Of a stretch of DNA of 64,000 nt, positions 26,195-39,356 are shown one piece after another. Both the position numbers and the translations under genes were made by a program. Under the pieces are notes generated by a model. It had not been told where the DNA came from, ran no database searches, and saw only the letters and a list, made by a program, of their open reading frames with translations. Each line of letters opens with the position of its first letter. Positions within the stretch are counted from its first letter, which is position 1. The stretch is taken from contig NC_092561.1 in NCBI RefSeq assembly GCF_037975245.1, forward strand, positions 4,202,001-4,266,000, read 5' to 3'. This stretch comes from Apostichopus japonicus (Eukaryota > Echinodermata > Holothuroidea > Aspidochirotida > Stichopodidae).

Positions 26195-26215
26195 TTATAC
26201 GTCTACGCATTTATG
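25901..26215. repeat. 136-bp near-perfect palindrome plus two partial direct copies of its arm
   Basis: The left arm begins GTTAAGAGACGGACCGGTTG at 25901 and runs through GCGTAGACGTATAAATATA. It is followed by a TA-repeat centre and then the exact reverse complement ending at 26036. The right arm is copied again in direct orientation at about 26074-26125 (through CGGTCCGTCTC), and a third truncated copy with ATTTATACGTCTACGCAT sits at about 26188-26210. TA microsatellites separate the copies. The arms do not match other elements in the window. It may be a foldback element or a replication-derived inverted duplication. Confidence 0.85.
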
Positions 26216-28643
26216 CATGTAAATGTTACGATTGTGCAAAGAGCAGAATTATCTGGTGGGTTGATCTTTTAATAATTTATTGTATGTCTGTCATACCACC
26301 TGCTACACATTCATTGAATGATAGACTATGGGGTGGTGTTATTTATAACTAATATAACGTGGGAGGTTATAGAACAAAATCATTTGGTAGGTTTGATGGA
26401 AATAAAGTTAATGATATGAAGTACGAACTGTTCAATTCGTTCAATTAGCAATGAGTGACTGTTTTCGCTACTTAAATGTCAAATAATCATATTTTACAAT
26501 AAACTAGACAGTTATGGCTACCGATAAAGCGTAAGAGAAATAGTTAAGCTAAAATATGACTTTTAATAAATCATATAACGTAGGTGTATAATTAGTAAGC
26601 ATGATGTTAATGTTACACTTTGCCTTTATCCCAGGATGGTATATATATATGTCTCATTACATATTTATGAACACATCGGAGCCTTTTACAACAGACAGTA
26701 CGAATCATTATCATATTTCCGTAGCGCACAAAACCTAATTTTACCTCATTTTGGTATCAATATTTTAGATTTTGTTTTCATTATGACCAGATGTAGAAGG
26801 ACCAATTCGTTACAACATATTTGATTGCATTTAATCATAGGGAACAAACTGAATGCGACATCTGTTGTTATTGGTATACGTAAGAATATGTTTCTAGTTC
26901 TGGTACATTATACACAACATTGTTAATATCATGAAAAATTGATCATAAGAAATACGTACTTAAATGTAATATGAAGAAATTCATAGGTTTTTGTACACTT
27001 AGTTAATATATATATATATTTTTTTTTGTGTACAGAGCAAGCAGGATCTCAACAACGTTGGATAAGTAGGGAAGATTTAGAATTAACGAGACAGTAAAGT
27101 CATCAAAACACGTGAAATGTTTCTACTTATAGTTTATCATTTTCGATTCGTTCTGCATTTTGAACAACCAGTTGATGTAGTTTCTATGTGTTACAACATT
27201 AAAAACACCATTTAATTGTGCAATTACTGCAAATTTCTCTAAAAACAATACAATTCAAAAGGTGAGCTTCCTAAGTACACATTTATAAGAGGAGCTGGAA
27301 GTTACTGTCTGTTAAAAACATGTGAATTAGATAGTGAAGTTAAAATAATTTTCGGTTATATGATGGATAAAATGAATGTGTAAAGCAAGCAATGGGGGAG
27401 GGAGGGGGGGGGGAGGTTTAAATCCATGAGGACTAATGTGTAGTAGCCTGGACAGGGACAAATAGGCGGTGGATCTCTATCGCCGCAGGGCATATAAAGG
27501 TATGCATTTCGCTAATATGATACATACGACTTGTAATCTTACAGTATATAATGCATTTCCTGTCTTGATTGATGGCTATGACGTCATTGTTGCATCCAAT
27601 CACTTAACAGCGTAGGAAGCATTAAATATTCATATTTTTGCGTACGGTTTTCCTACGGGGGATGTTGTGATATTTGTGACGTGTATAACACTGTCAAGAT
27701 ACATGACATGTGTCTGGCATTGAACTCCGTAAGAAAATAACGTTAAAGTGGAAACAAGCGATCGCTGAAATTATATGTTGACACTGTATTGTAATTTTTC
27801 TTTGATTAGTGTGTTAATGAATGCAGAAACTAGACTTTTACGGCAGTAAACCCAGATGGAACGGCAGTCAGAGTCGTGACTGGAGGGACAGAAAGAACGT
27901 AATTTTCTATTTAGATCTATATTTTTGTAAATCGATAAGGATTTTTAAACCTAACAGCGGATGCTATGGTAAATTTGACGTTGTTTGATAACACGCGACT
28001 GTAACGATGTTATGAACACTCATGATGTAAAGGATACGAGCTATACACTATACCCGTTCCTTCGGTAAATACCTCTTTGTAGATATGGAAAAGTATGCCC
28101 CTTCCTTCCAATGTATAATACTACATACGTACAATGTATATGTGTGACATATTGAGACACTATAGGCATTTTTAACTGGCTTCAAACTTCAGTTATCGAA
28201 ATTGAATTATTGGAGCCAGTGCCTCTGGTTTTGTCATGGTTACGCCAAGCAAGGATATCTTTTCCAAAAATAAAAATAGTCGAAATTATTACTAATTGGA
28301 CATTCGTTGAAGTTGTAGTCGGTAATTATTACAATGGAAGAGCTTTATAGAAGGCTGCCATGCAACAGCTCCCAGATATTAGTACACTTTACATTCCCAT
28401 TCGTGTCATTACTGTATTTCCGTACTCATAGCTTGAACAGTCGAATTTCTTTAAATCTTTCCATTTCTGCGTTTTTGATCTGTAGGGTACAGGGAACTCC
28501 CCGTGTCGAATGAGAGGTGGTGGTGAATTCTCGTTGTATGCAAGGTGCAGTGCGTTCTGTCAAAAACCACATTCATCACCTCCCCCCCCCCCCCCCAACC
28601 CCATTCTCCCGCTCGCCTTCAGCAAATTTAAGATGGTCAAAAT
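26216..28643. other. Non-coding, AT-rich
   Basis: Holds a poly-G/GA tract at about 27394-27414, a CRE palindrome at 27579 and a poly-C tract at about 28580. No gene recognised. Confidence 0.55.
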
Positions 28644-28860
28644 GCTCCGGCTGCATAACTCAGGTGGTAGTTAAAGTGCAATATTGAGATCAAAGGTTCG
28701 AATCCCAGTCAAATTATGTCTTTGCTCCTTCAAGACCATTGACCCGAATGATACGCAAATCAAGTTTGAGAGGAAAACTTTATATGCACAAAAGCTACTT
28801 TCTAAGGAGCCGAATGGTAACATGACAATGTTTTAAGGAAAGCCTCTCATTGATCTACTC
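28644..28860 (+). mobile_element. tRNA-derived SINE
   Basis: The left part is tRNA-like: GCTCCGGCTGCATAACTCAG and GTGGTAG give an A-box-like region, and GGTTCGAATCC at 28695-28705 is a perfect B-box. The cloverleaf is not complete enough for a functional tRNA, and an unrelated body of roughly 150 bp follows, as in SINEs. The right boundary is approximate. It lies about 60 bp after a poly-C tract. Confidence 0.6.
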
Positions 28861-29533
28861 TAGACCTTAGGTACACGTATCCGTATATGTTCTTGAAATT
28901 GAAATTCAAGGCAATATGGGTGTTGTTTGACGTGAGACATTTTATGCAAAGTCAGAACCTCCGAGTAGAATTTCAAGGTACTTTGAAAGACAGGTATACC
29001 TATATTCGTTGCTTGAACCCTCAAGGACCGGTCAGTTTACTCATCAAATGTCACAAGAGTCTGTAAACACGTCACAAGGGCCTCACAACAAGCGCAATAA
29101 CAAACCAGGAACACTTCATCTCGCCAAGACATCATGTCTATTCTGAATTGTTAGTTTTGAGATTTTTTTTCAAAGCAACATAGATTCATGTTCCAAAATA
29201 ACTGCAAGTAAAAGACGTTGGCCTCAGCAGCCGCGATTAATAAATGTTTTGATTGAAGTTGCTTTCAAATAATTAACTTTTCGTTTTCGCTGAAAGTAAC
29301 ATTGCAGTTAATAACACTTATGCCGTTCTAAACGCTCATTCCGATCGCTAATGGTAAGAATGTGATGTTAGAAATCTTTTCCTCGATATCGTCGTAACAA
29401 TACTTATCATACTGCAGCCTGTTGATGTGTTTTCATAATCTATTGATTTATCCATAACCTGTTCTACTCTGTATGTCAATGTTTTCTGCGATCGTTATTT
29501 TACCTGAAGCAACGAAACTTCCGCATTCTCTTT

Positions 29534-29754
29534 CCATAAAAGGAACTACTCATATGGCAGAGTTTATTAGACGCTATGGGGTACTGCCCTAGTAAAGCTT
29601 GCCTGCGTACGCTCTCTCTGTGTGTGTGTGGACACGCAATTGTCAGTGATTGCATACTGGGCGTGTGTATGTGGAGTGCTGTTCATTTGGATTGTCTCAT
29701 TGAAAAAGACCACATGCGGCGTTTTTCCAAACAGAGAGAATACAGACGGATGGA
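29534..29754 (+). other. Candidate transcribed segment: CArG/TATA-like box, GC-rich block and splice donor
   Basis: CCATAAAAGG at 29534-29543 is a perfect CArG (SRF-site) match and also contains a TATA-like core. About 30 bp later a locally GC-rich segment begins, carrying an open frame from the ATG at 29576 (59 codons, Cys-rich, starting MGYCPSKACLRT). It runs into the donor-like GGAGTGAGT, with GT at 29755. The frame would leave in phase 2, so it cannot join the synaptotagmin C2A exon in frame. It could be a non-coding first exon or an unrelated transcript. No homology recognised. Confidence 0.2.
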
Positions 29755-30626
29755 GTGAGTACAATATTCATAAAAGGCTATATTAGGTGTGAATTGACTC
29801 ACTTTGGCTGAAATCGGGAAACAGTGATTATCTGGCTAGACCTAACCTTGTGGGAAGTCCAAGTCACTAACGTAGATGTATTCCTGACTTCGGTAAGTGC
29901 TGGTTTATCCATTAAAGGCGCAGTATTATGTTAGCGTGCATGTGTGGAGTGAGGACGTTTGGTTACTAGTAATTATCCATACTGAATTATTAACGATGAT
30001 GCATCATTTGTTTGACGTATGTAACCAATGATGCTCGCCCAATTTCACAAGACAAGCATGGTTGTGCTACTCTGATTCTATATATAGTTAGTAACAATAT
30101 ATTTAGTACATCATTGCTTTATATTTCGCAAATGGTTCATGGAGAACAATTTCACAATTGTCCCGGGGATGTGTGGAATTGGATCTCCCGCCATCTACTA
30201 TGCAAGTAACTTGCACATTTACTCGAAGATGCTTCACGTAACTTGTATGCCTTTGTACTGAAATGCTATTATAGCCTATGTATTATTCATGTTTGTTTAA
30301 GGTAAAAGATCCGTCCTGTGAAAACTCCTTTTCGATTTTGCAACTTGAAGGTTTATACTTGAAGATTAAATTTGGTCGTTACTGATATGTACACAACAGC
30401 GTACAGTGGTGAGATGAAACCTTATAGGTGTGAATCATAGGATATAAGAACTTATAACCTGTTCTATGGTGTGAATCATAATCAGTATATTGCTTCTTCG
30501 GCAGTATTTTGTATTTGTCAATGCACAACGAGGGAAGCTGTCCCAGTCCGTATAAGTTGTTAAGCAGCTAGCAGGTTAACGTCATTTATTCACAGCAGCT
30601 AGTCAGAAGAAGAACAATAAGTATAC

Positions 30627-30660
30627 ATATATATATTTATATATATATATATATATATAT
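30627..30660. repeat. (TA)n microsatellite
   Basis: TA dinucleotides with one TTTA interruption. Confidence 0.9.
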
Positions 30661-31318
30661 ACTAGTATTTGCATGAATTATTGAAGAGTCGGCTAACTGG
30701 TTTAGTTTTTACTTACTGAGTTCTGAACACTATATTCGCAGAATCCCTTCTAACGTTATATCGGTATCTACATGTTAAGCGAGTTTTGTCTAATTGACTT
30801 CCTGTGATGTCAGGATTTAGAGAGATTAACTTAACATGCTTCACCTTGAAAATAAGAGAGAGAGCGTTCAAAAGAAAACACTTGTCAAGAAATTAAAATA
30901 TGGAAAGTATATAAACGTGAATGCATTGCCAAGGACGCTACAATAACGTAAGTATTATATTGGGAGGTAAATAACAAAAAGTAATGAATATGTTATGGTT
31001 TTTATCTTTGAGTGAAGTATACTATTGCTGTGAAACGTTCCTGATAATGGCAAATCATAAAATTCGATTAGTTTATGTCAAGTCTGCATCAAATTCATAA
31101 TCTGCATCAGAAAAGAACCACTGGTCAACTTGAGACACTTATTGGCAAATATTTCTCATCCGATGAAAAAAAAAATTGTTTTTCATTGGAAATGATTTCA
31201 TCAAAGATTTAGTCAATTTAGTTAACATCTATTATAATTGTCGATTGGCAATTCCTTTCTTTACTGACATTCAAAAGTTACTTTGGCTATATTTTAGAAG
31301 TAACTCCCCTGCACGAAA

Positions 31319-31344
31319 ACACCCACACCCACACCCACACCCAC
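31319..31344. repeat. (CACCCA)n hexamer repeat
   Basis: About four copies of ACACCC followed by an A-run. Confidence 0.9.
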
Positions 31345-32457
31345 AAAAAAAACAGACATAAGTTATACACCCACATCTCAAAAAGTTTAGAGACTCCCTC
31401 GTCTACATTGTTGTTAAAACGGTCAATATATTCATGTTTGATGTGGATGCTCGTCATATCTAGGGCTGCATAATTGCCTGCTGTAGCTTACACATTAACA
31501 TACGAAACATGAATCCTATAAGTGTCATGAATATGGGTACTTTCATTTAACAGTGCCTTGTTTAATTATATATCATCCCTTCTTTGAAGCAGAACATTTT
31601 ATGTCTACAGAATCGAAACCGAGCACAAAACTGTGGCACTCAGACGTTTTGGTCTTTATGGAGATAATTATTTCGTGACTAAAAGTGTCGTATTTGCTTA
31701 CTTTTGTGGAATATTTAATCGCTTTCCTTCAAGCCCCCCCCCCCCCCTTCTCCTCTCTTCTTCGACTGAGTCTCGTCTGGAGCTGCATTGTTGATGACAA
31801 TTTTTCTTTCTAGCCGAGTAGCTTTAATTTACATAAATAGTTTTATCACTTGAATATGAGACTAAGTAACAACTGGACCAAAGGTCGTGTAAAATACCTA
31901 GAATTATGGATAGTCGGCCCCCATTTAAACGGATATGTCCACACAAGTATAGGACTTGATATGTTTCTCTGAGATAAAACATATGCAATTACACATGTGT
32001 TGAAACACAAGCTAAATGTATAGATTGTATTTTGTACATAATTGTATATAGGACTATTTAAGACCTCAGATGTTTCGTTTTCAATGTTTGTGTACATTAT
32101 TACCTATAATTTAAAGGTTCTGCGTTTGTAAAAGTTAACGTTAGTAAATGTTCCTTGTCTCTTCAAACATGATTTGGTTAAAGTCATTGTGAACATTAAT
32201 AACTGATAATGCTGTAGTGATAAAGAACATATGAATTTTGTTCAACAGTCCATCCATTATTGGAATTAAGAATATTAAATAAATATAATCTCTCTGTACA
32301 TCTATCACTTCCCATGAAGTATCTTTATCTCTTGAGGGAAAGTAAGGTTGCTTAAGTAATAGGTGGTCTAATTTGCATATAGCTCAGAATCTAGATAATA
32401 TTGCTCTGCTCTCGTATAGTCAAGACGTAAACAGAAGTTTACTCAAAGTACAAATTC

Positions 32458-32812
32458 GTAATAAGATACTAATAGCTACTAGTAGAAACAACCAATATAA
32501 TGTGTACTTCGTAAGAAGATACTAGTAGAAACAGCCAATATAATGTGTATTTCGTAAGGAGATACTAGTAGAAACAGCCAAAATAATGTGTATTTCGTAA
32601 GGAGATTCTAGTAGATACTAGTAGAAACAACCAATATGATGTGTTTATTTCGTAAGAAGATTCTAGTAGATACTAGTAGAAACAGCCAATATAATGTGTA
32701 TTTCGTAAGGAGATTCTAGTAGATACTAGTAGAAACAACCAATATAATGTGTTTATTTCGTAAGAAGATACTAGTAGATACTAGAAGAAACAACCAATAG
32801 GCTATATAATGT
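32458..32812. repeat. Minisatellite, 43- to 56-bp units, about 7 copies
   Basis: Units contain GATACTAGTAGAAACAGCCA, ATATAATGTGTATTTCGTAAG. Some carry an extra TCTAGTAGATA block, giving two length classes. Confidence 0.9.
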
Positions 32813-34435
32813 GCCTGCAAGATGTAATTATTTCTGAACATAAATGAAACATAAACATTCCCTATTTACTAATTTGTTTCAGCATATTACAGTTTGGGAG
32901 CATGCATAATAAATTCATTTTGAAAGGGCTTCCATATCAATTTTTTTTCGAAAAGATATCAGCGATTAATATTGTGTTAATCGTTCTTTGAAGCTCACTT
33001 AAATATCTTTCTTTCCTCTTTTCTTAAAATATTGGATAAAAAGTAAAAAGTAAAAACACACAAACACATACCTTTTTATGAAAACTGTTTGGTACAGGCT
33101 ACTTTCTAAGGCTTATATGTTTATTTTTAACTTAGCTAATATTTAGAAGAGGCTCTGGATTACAGACGTCTTACCTTCTTTCATTTCTCAAGTCACCTGT
33201 ACTTTGTCTTAGTTTAACTGGTCAAATATATTTTGTCAATTTGATTTTAGTCACAGATCCGTGATACTGAAGCACTCTGACTAATTGAGTTACTGTCAAT
33301 TCTAAAATCATTCATGCAGAAAATCTGACAAGATGTTATCGCGTGTTACTTATTGATATATTGTGTAAATGTAAATCCCGTCGGATTTCAAACATGAAAC
33401 TGTTCAAGATGTTTACATCACTTATAACACATGATGACATCACGTTAGGTATTATACTTTTGAAATATTCAATCGAGTTTGTCACAGAAAGACAACTTCT
33501 TTTAAGTTCACGTTTGGATTTAAAGATGACCTACAACCTACATTTAGTGTAGTATTGGGACATATATCACAGTTATTTGAGGTTAAGACTATTTTTTAGA
33601 ACAATCGCTGTTTTCTGAAAAGAAAACTTGTATTTACATTGCAATATTGTTGTTGCATTGGTTGTAAGGTATGATGAAGTTAAATGCTCTGACGTCATAT
33701 ATCAAATTAATTATAATATTACTTAATAATCATTATTATTATTAATAATAATATTACTATACTAGAATAATGTTAATGCTATTATACATGTAACATTACT
33801 ACCAATAAAACTTAACGAACCGATAGTTAAAGTTGTTGTCCACATTAAGCAGATATATCAATATGTGAGTTCGACCAGCTATTGAATATTCATTATTCGA
33901 TAACCTTTACTGAAACAACTAGCCAAATATCTGCCTGCACATGAGTGGTCCCACTAACTAGCACTAAGAGAGACCAAGGCTCCTCAATCGATTAAATGGT
34001 TTGGAAAATTGAATAAAATTATACTCCCTCTCTTCCTCTTTCCCTTTGGTTTTCATGCTCTTTGTTTTATTTTATTTTCTTGGAGTGAAATGAATTGGAA
34101 AAATGCGTAACCTATATATAACGGAAACACTTCAGGCATTATACGTACGTTGGCAAATGATAAAAACAACTTTATCAACTCTCATAAACCATGTGATGTG
34201 ACCTGCTTTTGATACCAGGACTGTTGCCATCATATGAAGGAAATTAGTTTAACTTATTCAAATATCTTTATAGGGCAACAATTATGAACTGCATATATGA
34301 AACTTCCGTACTTTGTGAATATATGAGTGAATTCAAATCGAGTTTCTAGTGTTTTTTACATCATGTTGTTTGCATTTTGAACGAAGAAAATGTGTTAAAC
34401 CTTGAATCAAATTGTTCCTCGTTTTTAATATGTGC

Positions 34436-34530
34436 AGTGCTTTTCGAGTATTTATCGACGATGAGGAACCAAAACTAAAGTTTTGGAACATCGGAATACA
34501 CAGTCTAGATACAGGGAGGTCGAACGCAAG
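34436..34530 (+). other. Possible internal exon, unrecognised
   Basis: A T-rich stretch ending TATGTGCAG at about 34435 resembles an acceptor. It precedes an open frame reading CSAFRVFIDDEEPKLKFWNI followed by GIHSLDTGRSNAR, with locally higher GC. Donor candidates (AAGGTCGGG near 34530, GAGGTCGAA near 34519) are weak. The opposite strand is also open here. A CRE palindrome (34549) and an octamer ATGCAAAT (about 34600) lie just downstream. I do not recognise the peptide. Confidence 0.15.
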
Positions 34531-35712
34531 GTCGGGCCTCTGGTACAATGACGTCACAGTGCCCATTTTTGCTTTCTTCACTTTCCCTTCAGTTTATTAT
34601 GCAAATGAAAATATACTATTTTGTCCTATTTTTTTCTGGTCCCTCTGTATTTCCCGGCCCTCTTATTGAACCCGGGCGCCAGGGATGTTGCTCCGTGAAT
34701 AGCCAGGCCTGCATAGAGGTTACTGCCTTCTCGATCAGTTACATAACACTGTGATAATATACAATAAACCACGTATTTAAGCCCATATATGTGAGGTGCA
34801 AATCCGTTTGGTTAGAAACGTGAGTATAGAAAGAAAACATTGTTTGAGCAAATAATTAACCACGACAGGATAAACTTCTCCTTCAAGAGAACGCTTGAGC
34901 CAAAGAGAGTAGTATCATCATCATCATCATCCAAGAGAACACAGGAACCGTTTCTGGGTGAAATAGCTTGACAGTACTACCGCGATGGTTCATGCAAGTC
35001 TTAGGGGCTTTGCACTAACACAATACTGGTGTCAATGACAATTACTAGACAGAAGGCATGTACCCATGATGATTGATTCTCCAGTAGATCTCGAAGCAGA
35101 GGATTGTCAGAAGAGAGAACTGTTCACATTAATCTTATATGAGATAGACGGCGCGTATTGCAATTGAAATAAACTATTTTCAGTAACCTTTATCTACTTC
35201 AGAAACACTTGAAAACTGGAACGTTAGTACGTAATTACATGTAGAATGAAAATATACAGTAAAAGGTACTTTAAAAAAGTTATTGAGTTCGTTACAATTT
35301 AAGCTGCAAGTTTTAATTTAGATGGAGTTTATTATCGGTGTTTTAATCACTGTTTATGAGCTGTTCAAGACATGTGATTGATATGTTATTATCATCAACG
35401 ATGTGTGATATTTATATCTTTAGATGCATGTTACTTTTGTCTTTGTTACATTCATGTTATCGTGTACCGTCTTACTGTTTATAATTACGGTATTTCGTGG
35501 TTTAAATCCTCACGGAAAGAAGATCAATTTCTTGGTCAAATGATCAATTCTTTTTGCTGTTGCTAGTTTCTTCTTTCTTTTTAAGTTGAAAGTTCACCTT
35601 AGAGATCTCGATAACAGTTGTCAGTCGCACCTTACTTGTTCAAAACAGTCTATCGACAAACAAGATATGCTTATGTAGGCTGCACCCGATACTCATAACT
35701 GGTAGAAAAACT

Positions 35713-36187
35713 ACTGTTCATGTCATGTAACACATGTGTTACCGTGTTACGAACACAAAGTAGTAATTACTGAAGCACGGTTGTGGGACATGAACAGTAC
35801 TTGCTGTATCAACCATATAGTGCGAGCTCATTAATACGCTGTTCTAAAATGAAGTATCTAGTCGTTTTATGTTATAAGTAGGCCTATGAATATACCCGAA
35901 CATGGCCTTTCTTCCTTCTCGGCATGAGGAATTGACATAATTTAAAGAGTCTCGTGAACTGGAATCAAGCGGTACCGTACCTCCTTTAATTCATGTTGTA
36001 GGCATTCTCATCTTCATAGACTCCTTGTCCAGTCGCGCAGTTGTTTGTCTTACATGGGCAAAAGTTAACAGCTTTGCAGTTGTTACAGTGCCACCTGTAA
36101 CACATGTTACCGTGTTACGAACACAAAGAAGTAATTACTAATGTACGGTTGTGGGACATGAACAGTAGCTACTGTACCAGCTATAAA
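35713..36187. repeat. Two dispersed copies of a ~90-bp element, one with inverted ends
   Basis: The copies at about 35727-35820 and 36096-36187 share ACACATG, TTACCGTGTTACGAACACAAAG, GTAATTACT and ACGGTTGTGGGACATGAACAG. The first copy is bounded by ACTGTTCATGTC (35713-35724) and its exact inverse GACATGAACAGT (35787-35798), and contains the perfect 16-bp palindrome GTAACACATGTGTTAC. The second copy lacks the left inverted end. This suggests a tiny foldback or MITE-like element. Confidence 0.55.
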
Positions 36188-39100
36188 TATCAACTGGTTT
36201 GTAAGACATGAATTCATGCAGTAATTGGAAAGATAAATGGCTCGTGAAATTAAATTGTATAATCGAGAGGGTATATATATTTTATGCACGTTGGTTAAAT
36301 TACTTGTTGAAAGTAGTTTTATCATACATTCTGTAAGGAGAAAATATGATATATAACGAATGAATGTTTATCCCTATTTTGAAGGCTGCTAATGTGTTTT
36401 CCTCTTGTACAGACGTACACTCATAACAACTGTCATTGCAATCGTATAACTAACGTTATTAGTGTGCTGGTACCTTTTATAGTACACTGGTCACTAATCA
36501 GACAGGGTCATTTGAAATGTTAATGATTAAATTACATTGGACATTCAATGAGTAAAACTAGATAAGATAACCCACGTATCTATAATAACATCTAAATAGC
36601 GCCTAATAAACTCCTAATTTTACTAGCATGCAGCTTCACATCATTTGAATTCTCAAGTTGTCATTTCACAAACTGGAAAAGTTTAGCCTGCATAAAAGCA
36701 CCCATACAAGGACAATGAACTCATTGTCAACTTAACAACAACGCAAGCCAGAAGTTAATTTCAGAAATAATTACTCAATGAGATTATTCTACCACATGTC
36801 CCTCGCAAACCTTGTTATCATGCAAATTATGAACGCTCCACTTGCCAATCCGGCGTTCCACAAAATCGAGCAAGCCACCAACCAAGGCAATATATAAGGA
36901 ATGCAATTTATCAAGAATATTAACTGTGTAGTAAGGTGATAAAGATACGTGACAGACCAGTGGCGCTCAACAGCCAACCATGCTATGGAAGTTAATAGAC
37001 CTACATGAACTTACGATATTGCATGTATGTGTTTCAAAAGATCCATTTTGAAGACTACGCGGAGGTTACAACCTGTACAATAGACAGTAGTGCGTGAGTT
37101 GTTTATCAAAAATACATATTATCATATGTTAGTGTTATTGCTAAGATTATTTCATATATGATACGTCATCTTACTCTTCGTGCTCTCTATTAAATTATGT
37201 CGTTTCCATTAAATTTGAATGTGCCAATAGTAAATATGCAAAACACTATTGTGTATTTGGCATATTCGACGTTTCGTTATTGTAATAAGATATAACAACG
37301 CTACTAAATCTTTGGCACTTTCCAGTCCACTGCAAAATATAGGCCTAAATCCTTTATACGAAACTGTTAAACGATGGTAGCAATTTTATCTTCAACTTGT
37401 CCAGGGTTCATGTGTCTGCAGTCATGACGACCTGTGACTCTTTTGATGTTATGTTAAACATAAAATTCACAAATTATATTATAAATTATGCCTTCAACAT
37501 AGTATGGCATGATAGAACAGTAATAGCATACTGCATCATATATTTGTTTATGCTACCTATTACGTATTTGTTTATGCTACCTACTACGTATTTTTACCTA
37601 TCATGCACATTACGTATTATATATTTACACTGATTATCTATACTTTCGGCCAATATCATATCTATAAGGTAATTCATGATAATGGTTGACTCCCTTAAGA
37701 TTATACTATCTTCAGTTCTATATATGAGCTCACATCAGCAAAAAGAACACATATGTTTGTTGAATTCTTAAAAGAGACTATTTAATCGATTTTGGTTCAT
37801 AACTTACATAAATTTAAAGGATTGTTATACATTCCTTTGATATTGTTTGCATTGCACGTATTGCTATATAAACGTTCATTAGCTATTACTAATATTACAA
37901 TAGTATCACGCTCATAGAATATTGGAATGAAATGAATATTCGTTGGTCCTTGAAACCACATCCTCTATTCGACACTCAAGTATATGTGATATATGAATGA
38001 TCAGTACGGCTTGGACTTTACCGCTTGCAAAATAACTTTGTCGCTTTGGATGAATATCAATCTATGAGAAATTGTCCATAAGAATACATAACAACTATCT
38101 GACTACTTGAGAAATTGTACACACTACACAGGAATGCAATATTGAAGATAGCTGAAGCACTGGACTTATATATATATATATATCTCACCTATGAAGAAGC
38201 TAACAACAGGGAAATGCTCTGCTTTCACATATTCTTTGCAAACTTTATACTTACATATGCGAATATAAGATATCTAAAAATGTTTTAATTTATATCTGCA
38301 AAGTAGCATTTTTATTTGAAAATCTCAAAGGTGCCCTGGACATGAATGTTTGGTTTGAACAGTTTACGATGTTGACAGATATTTAATATAGGCATATAAG
38401 AACTTTTGAGACACAATAAGTGAATTCGAATGCATAACTTTGCGTGTGACATGTTAATTTAATTCTATTTGTACATGTTGGAAGCCGCGGAACTACGATG
38501 ATAACGAGGTGATCATTAAGTAGTACAAATATTTACAGTTTATAATTTAGATTAATTTGAAAACATTAATTGTTTACTAAAATGTCTCCTAAGCTTTTGA
38601 ACCGATTTGAACCGAGTTCTTCTCTTGACACGATCCTTGAAATAGCTACAAAACTATAAAAAAAAAAAAAAAAATAATAGACTGCTGTAAAACCTTCCTT
38701 TTTAAAATGAAAATTTGTGTGCAATTAAAGTTGCATTTGATAAGCTTTAATATTGGTCTAAACCGCAGTTCTATCCGTTTCCACCGTCGGATGCCAAATA
38801 CCTCATATTTCATCTTCTGAGATTACTTTGATATCTAGATCTGCCTCCTTTGACTTCGCTTAGATTATTCCTCTATTTCCGTAGCACTGGAAACCAAAGT
38901 CCATATATTGTTACATTCAAAATGTTCCTTCGATTCCACAAGGCTTGTCTCTGATGTCACTTTGATATCTTAGATGATTCAAGAAAAGAGAAATATGACC
39001 ATCAATAAAAATCCAATAATTTCACAATATTTAGACGTCTGATGCTTTGGTGGGCATCTTTTACGTTGCTGTCGAGAGTGCTGCTTTATAACGTATATTT

Positions 39101-39356
39101 GGCTCAGGTGAACTCAATATTTTGTCAATTTTTAAGGAAACGGACTGATAATGCAAGTTTTTTTTATTAAATGTGTAACAATTCTTTTGACAGCTCAGAT
39201 CATCTCATTAAGATGTATTAACATTAACATTAATGTATTTACATACAGCCTAGACTAACCAATATTTGCTACTAAATTTGCTACAATTTGCTTTATTGTG
39301 AATCAGTACACTCGGATTCAAGATTATGAAATGTGCATTTCGTTCATAACCTGTAT
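36188..39356. other. Non-coding, AT-rich
   Basis: An acceptor-like TTTTCCTCTTGTACAG ends at about 36412 with an open frame after it but no good donor. A TA run lies near 38167 and an A-run near 38658. Nothing else seen. Confidence 0.55.

Larger units (their letters stand above)
29755..32457. other. Non-coding, AT-rich
   Basis: Contains the TA and CACCCA repeats and a poly-C/CT tract at about 31734-31760. No gene recognised. Confidence 0.55.

Noticed and set aside
28644-28720. Functional tRNA gene
   Set aside because: A- and B-boxes are present but the acceptor stem and anticodon arm do not pair properly and a SINE-like body follows.
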